Part shown: positions 20,610-26,521 of the stretch, in pieces
Layout: every line of letters starts with the position of its first letter
Position numbering within the stretch: position 1 is the stretch's first letter
Assembly (NCBI GenBank): GCA_027576995.1
Contig: JANBQC010000397.1
Coordinates: forward strand, 1 to 26,521
Direction: 5' to 3'
DNA length: 26,521 nucleotides
From: Dimargaris cristalligena
Lineage: Eukaryota > Kickxellomycota > Dimargaritomycetes > Dimargaritales > Dimargaritaceae
Program-made: the position numbers and the translations under genes
Notes under the pieces: model-generated
Database searches by the model: none
What the model saw: only the letters and a program-made list of their open reading frames with translations
What the model was told of the DNA's origin: nothing

Positions 20610-21350
20610 ATGGGGTTTCCGTATACAGACCGCTGCTTCCAAGTCTGGCGTTCCCGTCGCAAGGGCACAACCAGTGCCGAGAGCTCCGATGATAAGGAAA
20701 GTCCGGAGCTCAAGCGTATCGAGCCGATTGATAACAACAGTCGGATATTCGACCACCGCCCCCGCCTGGAAGGGTCCGGCCATCGCACCGATTACGAAAC
20801 GGACGGCGGTCCCTCCTACGGCCACGGCCATGGTCATCATCAACCTCACCCCCCGCCCCTGTCCCACGCCCATACCTTGGTGGACCACTTTGAAAGCCGC
20901 CGCCAATGCCGGCACGACCACCCGTCGGGGTCGGATTGCAGTCGGGGATGCCATCGATCCCCCCCTCCCCCGTGGGCCGGCGGGGGTCGACGGTGGGACC
21001 CCAGTTGTACCCGGGAAGTAGCCTGCCACCTCCTGACCCGAGTGATGATGGAAGTGAGTGAAGAAAAGGGTCGTTTCCGGCTGACTATGCGGTGGCCGCC
21101 GGGCTGCGAACCACACCGGGTGAGCTACCAAATCGACTGTCGCCATTTTCACGTGGTGGCCGTCACTCGATCCCGCGGTCATTTGTGCGAAAAGGACGTG
21201 CTGGAGCGCACGGTCCGACTGCCCCGGGGAATTGATGTGAACCGCGCTACCGTGTGCTTCCGTAACGGCGTACTGGTGGCGGACTTTCCCCACTGGCATC
21301 ACCACCACCACCCTCACCCGCCACCGCACCGACCTTGGGGCTGCTGCTAG
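20610..21350 (+). CDS. Hsp20/alpha-crystallin-domain protein, Cys/His-rich
   Basis: 246 residues from the ATG at 20610 (A at -3, G at +4). The frame is open back to 20556 without another ATG, so an upstream exon is possible. The alpha-crystallin domain covers about residues 152-228. It starts with a strand ending in W-P-P-G-C, equivalent to the D-L-P-G-V of Hsp20 proteins, then V-S-Y-Q-I-D and V-V-A-V-T strands. It continues with L-E-R-T-V-R-L-P-R-G-I-D-V, matching the F-R-L-P-x-x-V-D block, and closes with the signature N-G-V-L-V-A-D-F-P (219-227). Members are ATP-independent holdases that form oligomers. The N-terminal 150 residues are disordered and polar with GHGHGHH (71-77) and scattered Cys. 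The tail after 228 is His/Pro-rich and ends in Cys-Cys, in place of the usual I-x-I/V anchoring motif. Metal binding or redox sensing is a reasonable inference, not shown. Confidence 0.82.
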   Translation: MGFPYTDRCFQVWRSRRKGTTSAESSDDKESPELKRIEPIDNNSRIFDHRPRLEGSGHRTDYETDGGPSYGHGHGHHQPHPPPLSHAHTLVDHFESRRQCRHDHPSGSDCSRGCHRSPPPPWAGGGRRWDPSCTREVACHLLTRVMMEVSEEKGRFRLTMRWPPGCEPHRVSYQIDCRHFHVVAVTRSRGHLCEKDVLERTVRLPRGIDVNRATVCFRNGVLVADFPHWHHHHHPHPPPHRPWGCC

Positions 21351-21503
21351 GTTGAACCATGCCTGTCTATCTATATAAATATAAATATATATCTAGCTAT
21401 ATTTGCTTCTCTATTCGATCCAGAATTTAGAGTAATGCACAGTCACCGGATTAGCCATGATGGCAGGTGCACTCTTTGCTGTACGCGCCCCCGTAAATTC
21501 AGT

Positions 21504-21509
21504 AATAAA
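21504..21509 (+). promoter_or_regulatory. candidate poly(A) signal of the Hsp20-like gene
   Basis: AATAAA about 155 nt after the stop codon, at a spacing like that of the RPP14 and forkhead candidates. Confidence 0.35.
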
Positions 21510-21594
21510 CATTGCCGCATGAAGCGACTTTAGGGGTACCCCCCCCTCCATTGGTAAATCCCAGAACGGGGAGAGTGCGTTAACCAAGTCAACC

Positions 21595-21600
21595 TTTATT
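21595..21600 (-). promoter_or_regulatory. candidate poly(A) signal of the NDP kinase gene
   Basis: TTTATT on the plus strand reads AATAAA on the minus strand, about 142 nt after the NDP-kinase stop. Confidence 0.4.
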
Positions 21601-21741
21601 AAAACCCACAAGTGAGCCGAGAAATAGGGGGAAGAGGGGGGGGGCTTCGACAAGGAGGTGCGTCTCAGCCCCTTAAAAAAAATCAGCCTACCCAAATGCG
21701 GGGGATTAAAAAGAGGGGAAGAAGGATAAATAGGGTCGGGT

Positions 21742-22344
21742 TTACTCGTAGATGAGGGACTCGACGGTACGCTTGTAGGAAGCAACACCGTTGGGGAACC
21801 ACAGGGCGATTTCCTTCTCGGCGCTCTCGACAGCGTCGGAACCGTGGCACAGGTTCTTACCGACATCGACACAGAAGTCACCGCGGATGGTACCGGGGGC
21901 GGAGTCGAGGGGGTTGGTGGCACCGAGCATGACGCGACCGGTCTTGACGACCTGCTTACCGGCCCAGACCATACCGACCACGGGGCCGGACAGCATGTAC
22001 TTGATGAGCTTGGGGAAGAAGGGTTTGCCGGCCAGATCGCCGTAGTGTTCCTCCAGGAGCTGCTGGGAAGGGGTCATGAGCTGGAGGGCCAACAGCTGGT
22101 AACCCTTCTGTTCGAACCGCTTGATGATCTCACCCACAAGACCGCGCTCGACACCGTCGGGCTTGACCATGATGTAAGTACGTTCCATAGTGACTGGGTT
22201 GGGAGGGAAGGGGGGGAAGACGGGGGGGGGGGTTGGGGAGAGATCGGAGGGAGGCGAGGAAAGAGGCAAAGAGAACCAAGAGGCAACGGCGTATAGACCA
22301 ATGGCCACTACTAAAATTATAGTGCTCAGCTTCCAGTGGTTCAT
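21742..22344 (-). CDS. NDK1: nucleoside diphosphate kinase, with possible N-terminal membrane anchor
   Basis: The enzyme moves the gamma phosphate from ATP to NDPs through a phosphohistidine, balancing NTP pools. The catalytic core is 148 residues from the ATG at 22188, the normal family length. Visible are M-V-K-P-D-G-V near the start (7-13), the Kpn-loop region G-P-V-V-G-M-V-W (68-75), R-G-D-F (102-105) and the active site N-L-C-H-G-S-D with His115, followed by E-S-A-E-K-E-I. It ends in I-Y-E. That ATG has A at -3 and G at +4. The frame continues upstream to an ATG at 22344, also in a near-perfect context (gccaccATG), adding 52 residues: a hydrophobic segment (about 7-26) then a Pro/Ser-rich linker. 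The linker is encoded by a pyrimidine-rich stretch, so it could instead be 5' leader or the end of an intron (cccag just before 22188). The core start is the safer choice for the main cytosolic product. Confidence 0.93.
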   Translation of the reverse strand: MNHWKLSTIILVVAIGLYAVASWFSLPLSSPPSDLSPTPPPVFPPFPPNPVTMERTYIMVKPDGVERGLVGEIIKRFEQKGYQLLALQLMTPSQQLLEEHYGDLAGKPFFPKLIKYMLSGPVVGMVWAGKQVVKTGRVMLGATNPLDSAPGTIRGDFCVDVGKNLCHGSDAVESAEKEIALWFPNGVASYKRTVESLIYE

Positions 22345-22914
22345 GGTGGCGGTGAGGGGGTTTTTTGCATATAGAGTGGGTGGGGGGGGAGCCGTCGATG
22401 TTTTAGAGCGGAAAAGGATTACTAGGTCCAGTTTTGGCTTCGGGGAGGGGGATTCGCCTCAATAAAGTGGCCCCCTCGACTACACTCGCTTGCAATGTGA
22501 GTGGACGAATCACTCTCCTTTTCTGCTATACTCTACTCTACTCCACTATACGCTTACACAGCTAGTGTGGGCGGTGGGTGTGTATAATTCGTCTCGTTTA
22601 ATGGGAATGCAACTATCGAGACGAGACAAGCTCATTCGTAGAAAAAAATTGGGGTGTTGTTGAGGTGTATACGGATTTCAGTTCAGCCCATGCATCAGTA
22701 GTAGCGCACTATATAATATGTAATAATGGTAATTTGACAGTCCCGATTTTTTTAAGTCAGCTACCAATAAAAAAACCCCAGGCGGTACAAAAAAATCCCT
22801 AAAGAGATCGGGGAAAATACACGTGATTTATCGTTTTAACTGGGGTGGCAAGTATGAGGAAAGTAAGGCCTGTTGATCTCCAAGATGCGCAGCAGGACTC
22901 CCCCCCCTCACTTC
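22345..22914. other. spacer between NDP kinase and elongin C
   Basis: About 570 bases with no gene seen. The left part is upstream of NDP kinase and should hold its promoter. The right part should hold the elongin C 3' UTR; I find no perfect minus-strand AATAAA there. Contents are an 8-G run (22382-22389), tandem CTACT-type words (about 22527-22552), A-runs around 22770-22797 and an 8-C run (22900-22907). Confidence 0.45.
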
Positions 22915-23470
22915 CTAGGCATCCAGGAAATCCGCTGTCATAAGCAGCTCCAGCGCAATCTCAGGCTCAATGGGGAATTCGGGAACATCCGTCCAGGTCT
23001 GGTCGTACTTGTGCTTATAGTACAGGTACTGGCACACCTTCTCGAGGATCGGCCCGCGGATATCCCGGAACGCGAACTCGTTGGTCTTGGACTCCATAAA
23101 CTGCCCGGAGCTGGCCAGAAGGTTGCGGACCGCCCCCGAACCCTTGGCGACCGATTTGTGTATATGCATCACGAAACCGTCGTTGCTCACTAGCCGAATG
23201 TACGACTGGTCGTCATTATCTGTGGAAATCGAAAGTCAGCAAGAGTGATGTTAGAGGGACACACGTCAAGGACAAGGAATAGTTAGACAAACATAGGTAC
23301 GGGTAATGAATTGGATAGGGTTGCATATAATATCCTCTCACCCCTCCTGGTCAGTTTAGGTTGTCGGTATATCTACTTAACCGTCAAAGACGAGGGAAAA
23401 AAGAAGTTCCTTCATCTAAGCTCGCTCTGGCTTCCGGGGAAATCATACCCTGCTGTTCGTTAAGGCTCAT
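22915..23470 (-). CDS. ELC1: elongin C, two exons
   Basis: Exon 1 is 23470-23449 (22 nt, seven codons plus one base) and exon 2 is 23219-22915; together they encode 108 residues (human protein 112). The ATG has G at -3. The donor is CAGG|GTATGA and the acceptor ttccacag; branch-like ctaac and ctgac lie upstream of the acceptor, and the intron is 229 nt. The protein is a Skp1/BTB-fold adaptor that links elongin B and substrate receptors to a cullin E3 ligase, and is also part of the elongin transcription complex. Seen in sequence: S-Y-I-R-L-V-S-N-D-G (13-22), matching the YVKLISSDG strand; S-G-Q-F then T-N-E-F-x-F-R-D-I (45-61); K-V-C-Q-Y-L-Y-Y-K (68-76); and the very conserved P-E-F-P-I-x-P-E-I-A-L-E-L-L-M-x-A-x-F-L-D end (87-107). 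Without exon 1 the protein would lack a proper start, since exon 2 begins mid-codon. Confidence 0.93.
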
Positions 23471-24227
23471 TTCGAGAGGTTGTGTCGTGTCGTGACTGTC
23501 TAATGAAAGGCGGTGAGGCCGTAAATAACCGAGTCTTGTTTGCAACGGGCTATCAGTACGAGCCAGTAAAAGTGCACAATAACGTCCAAACCGACAAAGA
23601 CACTCCTTCTGAACACCCTAATTAAAGACTGGAACAAAATGAGTAGGTGGGTATGATAATGGTACAGCTGTAATAAAGAGAATGGAGTACCCAATAATAG
23701 TAATGAGGCTAAAGGGGAGTGGAGCCAATATTGGAAGGCCAAAGAATACGGGAGGGCCCTTCTTTCCTTTATCTCACATTGGCGTGTCTCACTGTTCCCA
23801 CTCTTTGCCCACCCAAATTGGCCGTAGTCCCAAATACATGAACATCGAACCGAACCGATCCAATCCCATACCCATGCTAGTATAGTATAAAGCCTACAAA
23901 GACGGATGTGCACAGCCTGCCGTTATTTTACCCCCATTCCAGCAAATGCCCACATTCAAGCCACTATTGCTTTAACTCCCCATTCCCCTAATATTTTCTT
24001 TCAAAATTAGCGAAGCGTTCCGCCCCCCGTCCCTTGTACTGTCAATTACCCATTCAGCTCATACATCTCGCACAGGCTCCCTCCAGTTCCCTTCACCGCA
24101 TCATTGGCCTTGCCTTGCCCAGGTGGTAGTACTCTGTACCGCCCCTCCCTGTCCACATTTTTATTAAAAAAGTTCACCAAGCTTTCCCCTCCCGCATGGC
24201 CCATGCCGTATAAGAGATTCTCTTACC
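23471..24227. promoter_or_regulatory. divergent promoter region of elongin C and Ash2
   Basis: 757 bases between two divergent ATGs. No gene that I can support. The longest frame, minus 23913-23500, opens with GTG and has no recognisable domain. A pyrimidine-rich stretch on the plus strand (about 23930-24120) leads towards the Ash2 start. The sequence just upstream of elongin C on the minus strand carries a short repeat of cgaca. Shared regulation of the two genes is possible but not demonstrated. Confidence 0.45.
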
Positions 24228-26400
24228 ATGTCTGCCGATCCGCCGCCCTATGACCCTGATAGCCTCACTTGGAATGAAGCCCATACCACCAACGCCGAAC
24301 ACCAATATTGTTACTGTGGCGAAGACCGAAGTATTCTCGATGTCTGTTTGCAATGCCACCAATGCCTCAATTGGTTCCATGAGCGCTGCCTACGCGTTCC
24401 TCTGGGCCCCATCGTCCCGCTCGTGACCAATTACCAACTCAAATGCCGCCGTTGTGTTTGGCGAGCAGCCCATCCTCATTCGCCACGTCTTGCCGTACCG
24501 CCAGTAGCGCCCCCTGGAAGTCGAAGTGAAATCACCCCACCTGAACCTATGCCGCCCACTCCCCCGCTGCCGTCGTTGCCGTCGCCACCGGCAGCGACTG
24601 TATTACAGGCTTCCCCAGCGCCTCCCCCCACGGGTGACACGGAAAGTCCGGCAATCTTGACTGATATACCCATCAAGTCAAGCCCGCCACCGACTGCCCC
24701 CCCATCGCCCCCCAAGTCTATCGGTCTAGCAGCATATCCCACCAGCTCGCCCCTATCCACCAGTTCCCTCAGTGATTTGTCCATGGCTTCGTCGGACGAT
24801 TCCTCAGACCTATCGTCTCCCGAGCTTGACCCATCCCTTAGGGATGATTCGAATATCGATGATATCCCCGAGCTCCCCACTCTAGATGTCCCAACCTGCC
24901 CCACCGAAAGTGTACCACAACCACAACCACCCTCCTCCGCTCCCGATTCAGAGGCCGCAAAAGCCCCAACTCCTCCTTTGGTGGAATCACCCGCCCCCCT
25001 AAAGGAAATCAGCCCACCTAATGTTAATCGAATGACAATATCCGAGCCAGCCCCTCCACCCCCGGTAGTTGAACCACCCGAACCCGCTCCTCCTCTTGAT
25101 TTATTCTTGGAAGTGGAGGAGGAGTACCAGCGCACCTCGGCCGGCTGGAAGGACATTTGTGCCACCACCATCGCTAACCTGACTCTTAATTACCTGCGGA
25201 ACCATTGGGACCCCGACCACCTATATTCCGCCCAGATGGAGACCCACCCCCTGCCCGAATGCTATTTCAACAAACAGGACATCGTACCCTTTGTGGATGC
25301 GAATTGGAAGGCCCTCTGCACGTTCCGGTCCCGTACTACCACCTGGTGGGCTACGCTAGGCTCCTGTCTGTATACCGTCAACAATGTATTTATCACCAAA
25401 GATGGCGGTCGCCGAACAGCGGCCTCGGATTTTCGCTTAATGGACGTCAATTTATGGAATTTCCGCCCTGGTGCGATCCCCCCGCGCCCCCATCGGTCAG
25501 CGGGACCCACCGCTCTGTCGACTACCCCAAGTGCCGCAAAGCCCAAAGACAGTAACCGAGCCAAACACTCCTCTAAAACTAAGAAGCGCCCCCTAGATTC
25601 TTCCACGGACCCAGCAGTGGTCGAGGAGGAATTACTGGCCGGGCCAGGAACTGGAGTTGGAGCTGGAGCTGGAGCGGGAGCCGGGGATGCGGAAAAAGCC
25701 GGTACCACCGTTCCGATCGCACCCAACGCCAAGGCCCAGAATAAGAGTCTATCCTTTGCCAAGCGGTTCGCTCAGACCATCGGCGAGTCTCCCTTTGGTC
25801 TAGTCGTCCCGGTCTCGGGTACGGCCTCGGGTTGTCCAACGTCGGCAACCTCGGTCACTTCCCCGGCCGCTAACTTTCCCCCCATCGAGGTCAAAGTAGA
25901 ACCTAGCCGAGCCAATCCGAAGAAAGCGCCACGCGCCGAAAAACCAAGTACCACCAACGGTACGGGAAGCTCCTATTTTTCTACCCTTGCTATCCATTCA
26001 CCTAAGCGTACAGTTCATTACGTTGACCCCCCACTAGATGCCGTCAATGAACCCGGCCTGGTGTATACTCCCTGTTGTTGTGCCCTACCTACACCAGGAA
26101 ACAGCTGGAAGACGGGATGCCCCCCACCGGGTTCCCTGCTTAATTACTATTACCCCTCCACCGGACCGACGACGTCGGATCAGCCCCAGTTACGATCGCG
26201 GGCTCTGAGTTACCAGGATCGCAATCCCAACCTAAAGGTTACTGAGGGAGGTACTCGCGTCACTACTACGGGCGGGTTTCGTAGCATCCGGGGCGTGTAC
26301 CCCATAACGGATGGCCAATATTTTATCGAGTATTTTATTACCGCGGCCCAGCCTGGCCAGGGATTGCCGCACGTCCGCCTCGGGTTCGGACTTCCCCAAG
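24228..26400 (+). CDS. ASH2: Ash2/Bre2-type subunit of the COMPASS H3K4 methyltransferase, 3' partial
   Basis: The ATG at 24228 has A at -3. The first 724 codons are in the window. Domain order: a C4HC3 PHD finger at residues 28-76 (C28, C30, C43, C46, H51, C54, C73, C76); a Pro/Ser-rich linker (about 85-290); the Ash2 winged-helix domain (about 303-416) with R-T-S-A-G-W-K-D-I and the T-W-W-A-T-L-G-S-C-L core; a low-complexity linker with alternating Gly-Ala (about 474-486); then the start of the SPRY domain from about 583, containing L-S-Y-Q-D-R-N-P-N-L-K-V and V-R-L-G-F. In COMPASS/MLL complexes this subunit joins RbBP5 and Dpy30 and stimulates H3K4 methylation in the nucleus. The exon probably ends at CAAG|GTAAGC (26400/26401), interrupting the SPRY domain; the rest and the Dpy30-binding helix lie beyond the window. 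The frame itself runs to 26474, so the junction is not certain. Confidence 0.9.
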
Positions 26401-26521
26401 GTAAGCCTCAGTCCCACTGCAGCTTCGATTCATCCTCTGCGTATATATGGGTGATATTCGACTCAGCTGTATAGGGATTTAAATGACAAGTGTACGAGAC
26501 AATGAGTGGGTGGTTCATTTT
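26401..26521 (+). other. likely start of an Ash2 intron, cut by the window edge
   Basis: GTAAGC follows CAAG at a point where the SPRY domain is unfinished. No usable acceptor in the right phase is seen before 26521: ctgcag at 26420 would give a 22-nt intron, and gtatag at 26474 leads to a stop within two codons. Reading through gives residues that align loosely with the next SPRY block (a Q-x6-D pattern) before a stop, so a later donor such as gtatat at about 26440 is an alternative. Confidence 0.5.

Larger units (their letters stand above)
21351..21741. other. convergent spacer between Hsp20-like gene and NDP kinase
   Basis: About 390 bases between two genes that converge, so both 3' UTRs should lie here. 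AATAAA occurs on the plus strand at 21504-21509 (about 155 nt after the Hsp20-like stop) and on the minus strand at 21600-21595 (about 142 nt after the NDP-kinase stop), implying overlapping 3' ends. A degenerate AT-rich stretch lies at 21370-21405, an 8-C run at 21539-21546 and a 9-G run at 21636-21644. No gene seen. Confidence 0.45.

Noticed and set aside
20550..21329. A 259-codon minus-strand frame across the Hsp20-like gene
   Set aside because: It has no recognisable domain, whereas the plus strand encodes a clear alpha-crystallin domain. The long antisense opening follows from GC-rich codon use.
21411..21923. A 170-codon minus-strand frame overlapping the 3' end of NDP kinase
   Set aside because: It overlaps the conserved NDP-kinase coding sequence in another frame and contains only Pro/Ser-rich low-complexity residues there.
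23500..23913. A 137-codon minus-strand frame upstream of elongin C
   Set aside because: It opens with GTG, has no recognised domain and lies in the divergent promoter region.
24476..25762. Long minus-strand frames (231 and 166 codons) opposite Ash2
   Set aside because: They lie antisense to low-complexity Pro/Ser and winged-helix coding sequence and have only low-complexity Gly/Ser products.

Overview
The window looks like nuclear DNA of a fungus, most likely an early-diverging lineage (Zoopagomycota/Mucoromycota grade). Coding exons are clearly more GC-rich than the spacers. Introns are spliceosomal (GTAAGT/GTATGA-type donors, YAG acceptors, CTAAC/CTGAC-like branch sites). Start contexts are Kozak-like, and AATAAA elements lie about 110-160 nt after several stops. 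The gene set is eukaryotic: a forkhead factor, an Rpp14-type RNase P/MRP subunit, a small heat-shock protein, NDP kinase, elongin C and Ash2. The exact lineage is an inference.

Layout. 1-4,227: AT-rich, no recognisable gene, with a degenerate tandem repeat at its left end. 4,228-5,559 (minus): an intact forkhead transcription factor with His- and Ala-rich tails, preceded by a long pyrimidine-rich leader/promoter region (5,560-6,890). 6,890-17,056: about 10 kb with no gene I can name. It holds microsatellites, G/C homopolymers, a cluster of four identical 9-mers and a few weak ORFs. 17,057-17,874 (minus): a possible three-exon gene of unknown function. 18,885-19,709 (plus): a three-exon RPP14 gene missed by single-frame ORF reading. 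19,849-20,067 (plus): a possible small membrane protein or first exon. 20,610-21,350 (plus): a Hsp20/alpha-crystallin protein unusually rich in Cys and His. 21,742-22,344 (minus): NDP kinase with an optional membrane-anchor extension. 22,915-23,470 (minus): elongin C with a 22-nt first exon. 24,228-window end (plus): Ash2 with PHD, winged-helix and the start of a SPRY domain, cut off by the window edge.

The right-hand 9 kb is a cluster of conserved housekeeping genes: tRNA/rRNA processing, proteostasis, nucleotide balance, cullin-ligase adaptor and H3K4 methylation. Elongin C and Ash2 are divergent and share a spacer of about 760 bp. The genes do not form a pathway. I found no rRNA, tRNA, CRISPR array or intact transposon, and no convincing new multi-gene system. 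The most useful results are the reconstructed spliced genes (RPP14 and elongin C, where conserved protein continues across each junction), TA tracts inside introns, the two-start NDP kinase, the Cys/His-rich Hsp20 protein and the CACTACTGG cluster.
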